In this document: positions 11,342 to 22,385 of the stretch, piece after piece
How the letters are laid out: every line of letters starts with the position of its first letter
How positions within the stretch are numbered: position 1 is the stretch's first letter
Made by a program: the position numbers and the translations under genes
NCBI GenBank assembly: GCA_032629725.1
Contig: JAFEVB010000002.1
Span: 2,914,001-2,978,000 of the forward strand
Length of the DNA: 64,000 nt
Reading direction: 5' to 3'
Source: Gremmenia infestans
Taxonomy: Eukaryota; Ascomycota; Leotiomycetes; Helotiales; Hamatocanthoscyphaceae
The notes under the pieces: model-generated
What the model was told of the DNA's origin: nothing
The model's input: the letters and a program-made list of their open reading frames with translations, nothing else
The model's database searches: none

Positions 11342-13081
11342 TCAGACAGACCATTCCTTAAACTGCTTCTGCCTTTGCCTTGTATTCCACCCCAACTTCC
11401 CACTAATGCTATTAACCCAATCCTCTGACCTCCTTCCCCGCTGCATAACATTCGCAAACGGGTATCGACTCGCGCTAATCGTAACATAATCCCCGGGCCG
11501 TAACTCTACTCTCTCCCTGCCGTCGAAGCTCGCCCAACTACTGGCCCGAGCATCGTAGGGGACACCGATCCGGAGCACGATCGTGTCTGGTAAGATGATA
11601 GGTCTGAAGGAGAGAGTGTGCGCGCAGATGGCTGTTACGAGGATAACGGGGTTCTCGGGATGGCAAAGGGAGCCACCTGCAGCGAGGTTATAGGCTGTTG
11701 AGCCTGTGGGTGTGGCGATGCAGAGTCCATCTGCTTGGACAGATGTGAAGTATTCGTCGTCGCCGAAAATTTCGGTGGAAGACATAGCTTAGGGATGTTA
11801 GCAAAGGGCTTATATCTTGAAAGGAGTACTGACTTGGATTTGGACCTCGGTCAACGACGATATCGTTCAAGATCTCGTATGTCCCATCAGGTCGATGTGT
11901 TCTCTCGTCTTCCTTCTCCTCCCCAACCAATTCTTCAACCAGATCCCTACTGAGGTCTGTTTCCCCATCTTCTAATTCAATTTCTCCTTCTTTCAGAACA
12001 GATCCCTTCCTTTTTTGACTCCTCATCACGGTCCCCTCAAACCGTAATCTTAAGCTGATTGTAACGCCATCTCTGAATGACTTCGTGAGTGTATCTTGAA
12101 ATTCCTCGTAATCAAATTTTGTCAAGAACCCCAAACTCCCCAATGCAAAGCTCAAGACTGGTGGTACAATACGTTGAAACAGCCAACTCGCATATAAGAC
12201 GGTTCCATCACCCCCTAAAGTTACCACAAAATCAAACGTATGTGGCCTGGTTCTGCACATATCGTTGGTCCAGTACCTCAGCCTCTTCTCTAGCTTCTTG
12301 TCCCCATCGCGCTCGCCATTTTTCTGGGTGTATTCTTTCTCTAGCTCCTCTAACAGGCCTTTGGCGTCGAACTTCTTATTCGCTTCCATTGTATTCTCCA
12401 CCCATACCGTATATCGTACTTGTCGGTCCGGACTGAGCAACCACTTTGCGACCTCCCTCGTATTCCAAATAAGTGTCTCGTCATGAGCCTTCGTGAGCAG
12501 GAATACAGTCTTGACCTTTAATTTCAAACGTATGCTTCCTAACCGTTTGCTTAGTTCTCGGACTCCCCATGCCATATCTGAGAGTTGTTTCTTGGTTAAA
12601 AGCCGACTGTGCACTCCATTTGGTTCCGTCTGCTTGGGCGTCACTGACTTGCTGTCACCATTTGTGGATTCCTGATATTTTTCCTGGAGCCTTTCTTTCC
12701 ACGCTTGCTCGTCTTCTTGCCCTAGGACACTGTCTTCTTCGCAACCTGTCTTGGGCTCTACTATAGAATCTTCCCCGCTGGCAATTCTATGTTCTCCAAG
12801 AGTCTCGGCTATATCGTCTAGAGCGCCAGTGGATGTGCGTCCCATATTCCTCTGCTCTTCTAACAATGCATGTACGTAGCAATCTGTATTCTTCATATGC
12901 GGGACAGGAATCGCCTCTGAGGCAACGAGGGAGGATTTTCGGCGGTACACGTTTTGAGGATCGAAGACGACCTAGTTGGGGCGTTAGTTTGGGCTCTGAA
13001 GGAATGGTGTTGCTGGATGATGAATACCTCAAGAGCATGCTGGTACTCATTGTCGCTGGCATTCGATTGAACCTGTTTCAT
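11342..13081 (-). CDS. ATP-NAD kinase (Utr1/Pos5 family)
   Basis: Exons 13081-13028, 12971-11834 and 11787-11342, giving 545 residues. Intron 1 has donor GTATTC, branch ACTAACG and acceptor CTAG. Intron 2 has donor GTCAGT and acceptor CTAAG, splitting Thr in PNPTMSSTE. The NAD kinase GGDGT motif is at about residues 271-275. The second signature PTGSTAYNLAAGGS with SFRPIILPD follows in the last exon. The ~110-residue N-terminal part is Glu/Ser-rich and disordered, and a Ser/Glu-rich insert (LEDGETDLSRDLVEELVGEEKEDE) sits in the catalytic domain. The enzyme phosphorylates NAD(H) to NADP(H). No mitochondrial presequence is visible, so a cytosolic Utr1-like role is inferred. Confidence 0.92.
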
Positions 13082-13828
13082 TGTTTATTTATTGCTGGAG
13101 GGGGCTTCGGGAAAGTAAATACCTCTTCTCGTGGTCCATCAAATTGATTTGGTTCAGGCAAATGGATCTTCGAAGGAGGCGTATGCAAAGACATAAATCC
13201 TGCTGTGGTGTTTTTGCGTATCGAATGAAGTTGTTATGGTGGTCGCGAGATTCAGGTCTTTGAGTACAAGGCGATCGGTATGTCATCGTTGCGGTAACAT
13301 TTTAGCGCGTTTTGACATGCTTGGGCTACATATTTTATAAAGATGCATGTTGATTACAGTATCAATTCTTCTAAGGGGCGCAAAAGAAGGAATTCGGTCA
13401 ATTGAATTGAAGTAAGTGCATTCGTAGCTAGAGCATATATATTGAGCTGGTGTGTTTCTGTATCAAGAAGATACTGGCACTGAATTTCATCTTTCAATTG
13501 ATCGACGGAGGGACGGAACTCTTGTATTACCCCACCAACTCTTATCGATAAGAGCAATCAATGTTCCCCTTTTCACATGAACTTACCTTACCCCTCCTCT
13601 CGCTCCTTTTCCTATCAGATCATGGAATCATATACAACCCAGTCCAGTCTCTGGTTTTGCATTTCTTCGCCTTGGGTGGTACGACAGAGCGGAGGTGTGT
13701 ATGGAAGGCCGACTTGAAAGGCCACTTCATCCATACATAGTAATACCGAGGCCATGCCATGTCCCGTACTTCCTGCTCCGCTCTTTGGGAAGCCATTTTA
13801 CATGGCGGTCTATCGTCAGCCTTTTCGC

Positions 13829-13860
13829 CTTGCCCTGCCCTGCCCTGCCCTGACCTGACC
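13829..13860. repeat. CCCTG pentanucleotide repeat
   Basis: About six tandem CCCTG/CCTGA units run in a row. A 164-codon minus-strand frame runs through it, which lowers belief in that frame. Confidence 0.7.
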
Positions 13861-16800
13861 GTATGAGACACGGTGGGCTCGACTGTGGCAGCGAGCAAGG
13901 CGTTGTAATCAAGCTTCCCTGCTTCCCTGTCTTGTTTGATGCACTTGCAAGCTGCAAAGCAAGAGTCAGGACACGGATATGCCTCGCGAACGCTGCCAGA
14001 CCACTCATTCCACTCCTTCGAAACTGGAAAATCTGCCAGACCGCTTGAACCGCCAGTGCCCTTGTCCTCCTGGGAGATCCACGAGAAGTGTCTCTTGAGC
14101 AGAAACTTTAGCATTCATACTACCTCCGTATTGGATAAGGTCATCCTCCCGCTCACCCGCATGGTCCTCTCAAGGGCTGTTTGCGTTCTTGCACATCAAA
14201 ACCAACCCAGCCATCCCACATTACTAGCTAAGCCAAGTAATAACACAAAGCCTTTGGTGTCGCACTCGGAGCTTAGGATCAAAAGTGGTTCAAAGGATCT
14301 CATAAGCGGCATGTCAAACAGATTCCCAATTCCCGGCTGGATATGGACGTGGCCAGAATTTGCTTTTCTCTGTCATCATTTGATGGCTTCAATTATTGTA
14401 GTACTAAACTGACTCGCAGCAATTTCTAACCTTCTTGCCTGCGTGCCCAAATGACTTGCGTACATCTGTGGCTGGGTTCTAGGCGCAAAGATTTAGTGCA
14501 TTTGGGTGTGCGAGCTGCTGCGACGACTAATCATATGAGTCAATTAATGCGTATGTGCAAACACGCAAGGTGGGTAGGTCATGTAAGAGCATAAGTGGAA
14601 GCTGTGCATCGCAGAGTGGCCATTAGTGTTTTTGAGCATCCCATTACCTTCGGATAAGGAAGGCAAGTAGCCCCCCAAGTGGCGTACATGGAGTCTGCCG
14701 CTGGCACGCAACCAACTATACGAGAGTCTCGTGGACGACGGTGAGGTGAAAGTTAGAGTGCAAAGGCAGACTATTGCCACTGCGAGTCCAGGGCTACAGT
14801 ACGTGAAATTATTACAGAACCATAGTTAGCCCCGTTCTGTGCCAGTACCCGATCTTGTGGAGTAAAAGAAGGAGCATACGAATACAATCCGCATGGGTGT
14901 TTGTTTGAAGCTCTGCATGATTAGACACCACCACCACCACGTGCACGAAGGGTAAAACATCAAGAGATTTGTACGAAGTAACTCCCAGTAGTTGGTATAG
15001 GAGTCCGAAGTCTGAACCTAAAATAACCATCATTCCGACAGGGCAACTGCGCCGGTTCATTGCATCATCCAAGCGCGTCGGCGACACAGTAATAATGATC
15101 TTTCAGCTTCCTCAAAGAGATGTTTAGGATGTTTCTTACTCCTAAAGATCAGCGAGCTCCAGGCTAGGAAACTCAGTCTCAACCGGCGCTCCTCGGAGGC
15201 CGTACTATACACCTAACAAGGAAACACGACAAGGTTCCGGTGTTCCATCGTCAAATCCATATATTATTCTGCGCGCCGCAATTATAAGTCAAGGTGGGGT
15301 GAGACGTGATATCGCGAGGATCATTATTGACGGCGGCAACCCACAACGCCCAAGAGGCTCGGAGAAAAGAGGCCGCTTGCTCTCAGCTGAAGGTTGCAAT
15401 AAAGCAGGAGCCCTAGCAAGCGGTGCGTCCGTGGAACGGCTCAAGAAATGATCTCCGCGCTCCGGCTTGCCTATAATTGCATCCGAGGCTTTGACCGATG
15501 CCAGCAATACGGATCCTCCATTAATATCTATATTAGTGGGCGACATGACCCAAACCACAAATTTTGCATGGTTTAGGTTGCTAAATAAAGGATTAGCCAC
15601 CGAGATATCATCTCCTTAAAGTTCTAACATTTGTACAGTAAGGAAGTCTCGCAGTCATCTTGGTGCGGTCTCATTGAAATTGGTTTACTCCATACAATGC
15701 CTCTAGCGATTGTTGAACTCAACTTTGCCACTAGATAAAGTGCTAAGGACGGCTGATTTAGTCGTGGGACCCCTAGATACTGGAGTACCTCCACCACTTC
15801 TTTAGCCTTGATATCCACTACATGATGATCTTGTTGGTACTTGTTTCTGCCGGTGCCTGTCAGCAGAAAAGTTTCACAAGCGCAACAATCAAAGGTCGGA
15901 CTTCGCACGGCGCTGCAATATCAAATTGGATCGGCAGCGGTTACACTTCAGTCACTCTGAGTGAGTCCAATATGAGATCACCGGGGAAGCCTGGTAGATA
16001 TGTAGGATGTACTCCATACAAATACGGAGGTATGCCGGTCTCAGTCAGTGATGCTGCTGTGCTGCTGTACGTATGTCACCTCACCCGCCTCACCTCTACC
16101 CTGTAAAGGAATTCGCCCGGAATAGGATCCTGCAACGGTGTTGGGCATGGTTTCGATAACCGGCTGCAGCGAGGATAAGGATAAGGATGCCATGTTGAAG
16201 GTTTCATGAAAAAGATTCGCATCCGAGCCGCGGGAAGAGTGCGCTAGAGCGCCACAGCATGCTTAGAGGCTTTGCAAGTTTGCATATAAATTTATAATTC
16301 ATTAGTCTCTTTCTTAATGGTCAGGGACAAGGGGAAACAAGAAGTCCTTGCGGGCAGTCCTGTACCGTACCGCCCAGACGCACATCACCTTGTGATCCAA
16401 TCATATTCGCTATGCCTCCATATATCGCCAGAGCTGGCTGCACTTGATGTCCTATTTCCACAACATGATATTGGCTAGTTGGGCTGAATCATGAGGATGC
16501 AGTATGGACGTTTGAGCGGTCAGACATGCGGAAAGGCTAATTGGGTCAAGAAGTAGTACTTGTTTACGCAAGGGATATTTAACTATACAGTACAACACAC
16601 GGTCGGTCGCATTAATACAGGATCTAAATACCTGTATAACCAAATCAGGCTGAAGGTCAACATTATGTTTTCAGAAGAAGGGGTTTAGTACGTACCACGC
16701 CTCAAGATCCTTGGTCCGTTGGCCTTTGAAAATCTATCTTCCAGAAACACGGCATATTCCTCCACAATATCCGCCTGCAACGTGGGACGCGAGTGAGATT

Positions 16801-17782
16801 TAGAAGACCATGTCAAGGACTTGTGCTGCCGCGGTATGAAGCCGAGGATGACACGAGGCTCGAACCTTCAAGTGAAGATCCGCCTTATAATCTGCTTTCG
16901 TAAGACCCAGCATTTCGAACATTATGCAGACAACCCTACCAATCTGATTGGATGGGAGCAGCCCCCTCTGTTCTGCAAGTCCGGAGACAGCGCATATCGA
17001 TTTCTTAGATCCATAACATTTACTGTAAGTGACAGGGGCTAAGAAGTCCATGTCATGTCAGCAGCCAAAGATGGTCCGCTTCGGTTCCCTTTTGCTAGGA
17101 GTAGCCCCCATCGTTGCCATGTAGCCAATGAGGGAAAGTCTTTCTCATCATGGAGGGCCAAGCAAATTTGCGCGTCATCACAGAATATTCATCTAATCTG
17201 CATAGCCCTACTACCGACTCGCTTGTACTGAATTACTCTAAAAGCAAGTCGCTCCTTTAGTCTTAGTTGAAGTAGAAAGCCAAAAGCGTTTCCAGGATAG
17301 TGGTGCTGGTAAATTTATTTATACCAGGGTACTACGGTGGGGTGAGATGAGGTGTCTCGATGAAGGTGGGAGGTCTCCAAATCATTTTCATCAGACGCTT
17401 GTATCCCAATTCCCGAAGACGATCGATTTTGTTGTGCTGGAACTTGGAAGGCAGGTATCGTGGGATTTGCAGGCAGCATGACTACCTAGTAGATATAGTA
17501 CCACTATAGAAGGATTTTAACCTGCTCAGTAATAGGTAACAACGTACATAAACTGCAATGTACAGTAATAACTCAGGCAGTCGTCATCTTGACTTTTGCC
17601 TCTGTACTCGTCCCTTCGGCTGCTTTAAACTCGGCGTTTGTATTACAGTACAGTAAAGCACGGAGCGGCAAGATCCTTGGTGTCGTTTGACTCGTTTCCT
17701 TCCCGACGTCGATGTGATGCGTCAGGGACTAACGCTCTATTTTGGCCCACCCTACTGTAGCCAAAGCATTTTTGCTTTCCCT

Positions 17783-17817
17783 TACGGAGTAGGTACGGAG
17801 TACGTACAGTACAGTAG
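17783..17817. repeat. Tandem TACGGAGTA and GTACAGTA motifs
   Basis: TACGGAGTA occurs at 17783-17791 and 17794-17802, followed directly by GTACGTACAGTACAGTAG. Other exact TACGGAGTA copies are at 41562-41570 and 57042-57050, with near copies elsewhere. Confidence 0.6.
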
Positions 17818-18907
17818 GGGACTTTGGTGGCCCGGGCTCCAAACAACAAGCCCCCAAGCCAAGCCATGCGAGCAAGCAGGGGTGTAAAACGTTTCCATCA
17901 GCCTTCCACGGTTCCACTCCCCTTGTCTTGACCCACTTTACCCCCTCATGGACGCTTAAGGAATGCGGTGCACGATCGACTTGCCGTAGCCCGGTCTTGT
18001 GGATTGTGGATTGCAGTGCGGCCCAGCCCAAACCCAACCTTTTTGTCATCCCACGGCTTAATGCTGGCTGAATATGAGTTGTGACGGAGTTGCCCCTTAC
18101 AGACGATGTTGTTTTGGCGTGGGGTTGCGACTTTTTCTACCTACTGACTGTATCAGCAAGGCACCGAGTGGGTTTACCTCATCAATGTCACCGTCGCCTT
18201 TCATCAGATGTGTATCTGCAACCCTGAACAGCGGCAAAGCTAAACTAGTACAAATATAATACTTCCAACACGAGGCTCACTTTGGATCACCCGCAGAAAT
18301 TTATAGGAAGCTAGTCGAATTTGCGGTGGTTTAGCCTTTACAGTAGGACGAGACTGAGCTAATTATCGATCCCAGAGCATGGGTTTGGGAGGCTTCCCCA
18401 CTGAATTTCCGTACGCACTGTCAAGGAAACTTCCGAGGGTCTAACTTGAAGCTTCGTCCTATTTTTTAATAGTGTTACTTAAAGTGCGAGAATCCAATAA
18501 TATGCCTCATTCAGGCAGGGCTTGAGAAAAACTATATGTGACCGAGTGAGTTTTGGTTGAATGATATTGTTATTAATCATTTCTATCCTGGAGTAGTAAG
18601 TTCGGTCTCTGTCAAGTGGCACAAGGCCTACAAAGCTGGCTTTCATCCATCGCCCATGTCCATCCATGATCCATCCATCGTCCCATGTAAGAAGTACTTC
18701 GTAATAAGCGACAGCACTCAGGGGGAGAGACACACATGAGATTCTTCTTTGGCGATCCATTCAAAGCAATTCCATGCACTCAGATTCTCAACGGCGCCCC
18801 TTTGGAATGTGGAATACTCTTAACTTGGTTTATTCGGGAATCCTAGACGTCTTGCATGTCAGTCTGCAACTTCCTTGGTTGAAATGATAGGTAGGTAAAT
18901 AATGTAA

Positions 18908-18946
18908 TGTACTGTACTGTACAGTACAGTACCGTACAGTACTGTA
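18908..18946. repeat. Palindromic TACTG/CAGTA repeat tract
   Basis: About 39 bases alternate GTACTGTAC and GTACAGTAC units, so the tract is self-complementary. The same unit recurs at 19918-19931 just upstream of the next gene. Confidence 0.7.
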
Positions 18947-19916
18947 GGGGAGGTAGGCTCATAGATTAGATAGTGTTTGAGTGTTTCCGGTGATGCCTTT
19001 ACTTGTTACGCACATGTCCCAGCCACAAGATCTTTCCGCTTGTACCATGACCCTACACCCTACTCTCCGGCGCCACATATATTACATATTTGGGACTGAT
19101 TTGTGAGTCGCTGATTGGACTCTTGGAGGCTGCCCTCCTCAACGTTCGAGTTCGGAAACCGACTTAGAACATAGCGTATTCGTGATATGGCCACGCCATG
19201 CCAATCCAATGCAACCCACTCCACTCACTCCTTTTTCCCGGTGCAAGGGCGAGCGTCGAGCGAGGGAGGGGGGAGGGCGTCTCCTGCTCGATCCATCGGT
19301 GTCTCTCTATTAGTGTTAGTAGTAGTCCCATCTGACCGCCTTTCATTATTATGGGTGGCCTCTTTCCTAACACAGGCCCCGCAAACAACAAACTTCCCAG
19401 AGTCCAAGCCCGGTCTGGGAAAAGCCACTTTACTACAAGTGCCGTAGCGAGACACCAACACCTACACCAACACCAGACCAGACCAGACCAGCCAGCATCA
19501 TCAAAACAATCAATCACCTCGTCCCTCGCTGGCGCTGCCATCCTTGATCGTCACACACCGGAAAGGAGTTGCGTACGCCGTGCGCCTCCATCATAGCATC
19601 GCGACCCTTGATACCTCTCCAGCCGCGGGAGGTAGCCTAGTCGTGGAGCCGCTTGTCCCTTCGAACTCTGCATGTTGCAGGCCAGGGGAGGGAAGGGGGG
19701 GCTCGGCCACCATTAATCATTCTTCACCTAGATAATTCACTACCACTGTACCGTACGGAGCGGCGCACCAAGGTAGAAACAGAACCATGCATCCTGATTC
19801 CCCAGAAGAAGCTCAGACCCGGTGAATTCCCCTGCAAAGGAATCCTGGTTCGTTCGTTCCTCAGATCCATCGTCAGCTATGACTATGACACAGACGACAT
19901 ACCGGAACTTTAACTC

Positions 19917-20101
19917 ATGGTACAGTACAGTAGCCTCCATATTTGTCCTCCCGGTTGTCTAGGCTTGACCTTGACTCCTTGACATGGACCCTTTCTCCTC
20001 TACCAACATGTCGTCTCCCTCCCTTCTTAGACTATGACTTATTCTCATTCATGTTTCTTGATGCCTCCTACATCTTGACTTTCTCTCCTCTCCCTCTATA
20101 A
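19917..20101 (+). promoter_or_regulatory. Three upstream ORFs before the 20144 gene
   Basis: Short ORFs lie at 19917-19982 (21 codons plus stop), 19984-20037 (17 codons plus stop, with an internal in-frame ATG at 20008) and 20051-20101 (16 codons plus stop). All end before the main ATG at 20144 in a pyrimidine-rich, leader-like sequence. If the transcript starts upstream, they would limit translation of the main frame. The transcription start is unknown. Confidence 0.4.
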
Positions 20102-20143
20102 CTTTACATATCCTCCTACCCCACCTACACAACTATCACAACG

Positions 20144-21298
20144 ATGATGAACTCAGGACATTGGGATAGAGCCCCATTGGGTTATTCAACGGTGGAAACT
20201 CTGCTCGACGACGTGTCCAGACAGATGTCAATGTCGAACCTCACACGCCTTTCAAGGGGCTCGAATGGGCAAAGAACAAGTTCAACGGCGGGCTCTATGA
20301 GGGTTGCGAAACCAAACAGTACCAGCAACAGCCCCCGAGGGTCGATAGGGTTGGGAAGACGGAGAACAGTGATGGCTGATTATCCATATCGGCGGAGGGT
20401 GACCCCAATGGACCAGAATGTGGGGGCATCTACATCTGCTGGATTTGTCTCAAATGACGGTCTTCAAGTACCCTCGACATCGAATCGACCAGTGAGCTGG
20501 CATCCTTCTTCCTATCAAACTCAACAACACTATCAGCCCACCTATCCGACAAATTTCGAATACAACAATCAAGCACAATTCATGAACATCCCTCCGCCTT
20601 CAGCTGTATATTCTGCATATACATCGCCTTCAGCAACTTTCTCCCCACTATCTGCTCCATATACTGGCTACGAACAACAACAAACACAACAACAATACAA
20701 CTTTCAGCAGACTTCCGCGCCTTCTCATCCGACCTCAAGTTACGCATTCTCGCAACCCGACATGATGGGACAACACATGCAAAATTACAGCGCAGCTCCC
20801 ACGCAGGATGTAGACCAAACAATGTACTCACACTTCGATTGGAGCAATTTTGCTACAAACGGCTTCGAAGGCTCCACCGCGCCACCCACACCCGATGATC
20901 TTCTTCCAATACAAATTACTCAGCCCAACTTCACCGCTGAAGAGTCGATACCATATCAGTCTCTTTCAGACCTTGAGGACACAAGTGATGATTTGATTGG
21001 ATTAGGACTATATGACACTCCTGACACCGCAAAATCACCTCCACAAGACCCTCAACTCGACAACTATCGGACCGCAATGATGTCTCAACTTGGTTCCGCA
21101 TACCGGCGGCCCGAGTCTGCTGGAAAGGGGCTGAAGCTTGAGGAAACATGGGAACCTCCTAGCGAGGATGAGGACGACGAGACGGACGACGAGCAAGATG
21201 GAGAGGCAGAAGATGATGATGAGGTTGTGAAAGAGAACATTACTGTTTCATATCCGATACAAGGTGCTCAGCAGTTTGAGCACAGCGGATGGCTATAG
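20144..21298 (+). CDS. Unknown Gln/Ser/Pro-rich protein with acidic tail, regulator-like
   Basis: Single exon, 384 residues, starting MMNSGHWD. Residues 1-110 are Ser/Arg-rich with basic patches (GLGRRRT, YRRRV). Residues ~125-220 are rich in Gln, Tyr, Pro and Ser. A compact, conserved-looking stretch follows at about 225-255 (HFDWSNFA, then TAPPTPDDLLPIQ). The C-terminal third includes a run of about 30 mostly acidic residues (EDEDDETDDEQDGEAEDDDE). No zinc finger, bZIP or other DNA-binding fold is visible. The composition resembles transcriptional co-regulators, and the long upstream region and uORFs fit a tightly controlled gene, but this is inference. Confidence 0.8.
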   Translation: MMNSGHWDRAPLGYSTVETLLDDVSRQMSMSNLTRLSRGSNGQRTSSTAGSMRVAKPNSTSNSPRGSIGLGRRRTVMADYPYRRRVTPMDQNVGASTSAGFVSNDGLQVPSTSNRPVSWHPSSYQTQQHYQPTYPTNFEYNNQAQFMNIPPPSAVYSAYTSPSATFSPLSAPYTGYEQQQTQQQYNFQQTSAPSHPTSSYAFSQPDMMGQHMQNYSAAPTQDVDQTMYSHFDWSNFATNGFEGSTAPPTPDDLLPIQITQPNFTAEESIPYQSLSDLEDTSDDLIGLGLYDTPDTAKSPPQDPQLDNYRTAMMSQLGSAYRRPESAGKGLKLEETWEPPSEDEDDETDDEQDGEAEDDDEVVKENITVSYPIQGAQQFEHSGWL

Positions 21299-22385
21299 AT
21301 CGTGGGTGTTCAAGAACGCTTTGAGCGGTCTCTTTGGTTGTTTAGCATAGCGTTGGGACGGGAATTTGGGCATTGGGACGGGAATACCACGGCGACGGAG
21401 TTATAGAGGCGTCACTCACAAGAAGTCTACAAAAATTGTAGCAGTTGGAAGACTAGGTATCCAGATTCTGATTTACAAATACTAAAAATACCAAAATAAT
21501 GTAAACACTCATTATACTACGTATTGCCCTGTGTCTACATCGTAATCGTGATAGTCACCCCTCGCTTGTCCCTTCACTTCACACCGAAAGGGGAACATGC
21601 CGACGCAAAGCGCGGCATACCCAGAAAAGGAATCTCCAGAAGTACTTCGCAGATCATCTGTCCTCGACTCCTTGTGCAGTGCCAAGTTGCGAACACGACT
21701 ATAGGTACTAATAAAAGTGCCTGCCTTCGGTACTTTTAAGCGACCTTCCACTTACCGGACCGGTGTGTACTCCACTTCGCTTCCACTTCCACTCACTATC
21801 GACGTATCCGAAATTTGCATAGAACATCCATCCTGTGATCTGTCTCACTTTGTCCATTTGGACTGGACCCTAGATCCAGCCAGCACTTTATGATCTGAGA
21901 CAGTAGTTCTTCGCTTTTCAAAGAAGGAATGCTAAAAGTCGGGACTCCTGTTGCTGTGGCATTTCGTCTAAAGTAGGAATGCAACAACACCACTCCCGGT
22001 CATCTTGAGTAAGGAGGTGCCTTCGCAGCATGCAGCTAGCCGGGGGATCCAAATCTTGCAGCTACAGACTAACTAAGACTCGATACTATTATAGTTGGAG
22101 AAAGCTTCATCACTATTCATATACCTAGATACCTATACAGTAGGCAATAATTAAAGGATACCTGTCCAAAGTAAAAACGTTCATTACCTCCCAAGAAATA
22201 AGCTTCTCGCTTAGTTCTAAGAGCCGCATAAGATAGTCTTTCTTGGCATCAAAATCAAAATCAACCTCCTTTTCCTCTCCCACTCCATCACAACTCAAGA
22301 AGGTTCTACTACATGCTCTTTTCCAGCCCACATCCCTCCATATGACCCAATATCAGTAAAACATAAAGCAAAGAACAAAGAAACA
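21299..22385. other. Intergenic region upstream of LAS1, no gene seen
   Basis: 1.09 kb holding the 3' end of the 20144 gene and the LAS1 promoter. Open frames of 65-80 codons overlap on both strands without coding character. Confidence 0.5.

Larger units (their letters stand above)
13082..20143. other. Seven-kilobase gene-free stretch upstream of the 20144 gene
   Basis: No frame here has both protein-like composition and a usable start. Candidates such as 13620-14114 (minus), 15822-16106 (plus) and 19164-19541 (minus) were considered and not called. It holds GTACAGTAC/TACGGAGTA motif clusters, a CCCTG repeat and three short upstream ORFs at its right end. Confidence 0.55.

Noticed and set aside
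13620..14114. 164-codon minus-strand ORF
   Set aside because: It runs through the CCCTG repeat, overlaps a 158-codon plus-strand ORF, and shows no family features or conserved-looking blocks.
15822..16106. 94-codon plus ORF with a signal-peptide-like start (MMILLVLVSAGACQ)
   Set aside because: The body has irregular composition, few cysteines and no supporting context; a small secreted protein cannot be excluded but is not supported.
16849..16870. GGCTCGAACCTT, a tRNA B-box-like string
   Set aside because: No A box or foldable arms nearby on either strand.
19164..19541. 125-codon minus-strand ORF rich in Trp and Cys
   Set aside because: Produced by antisense reading of CCAGA/CACCAA repeats; composition is not protein-like.
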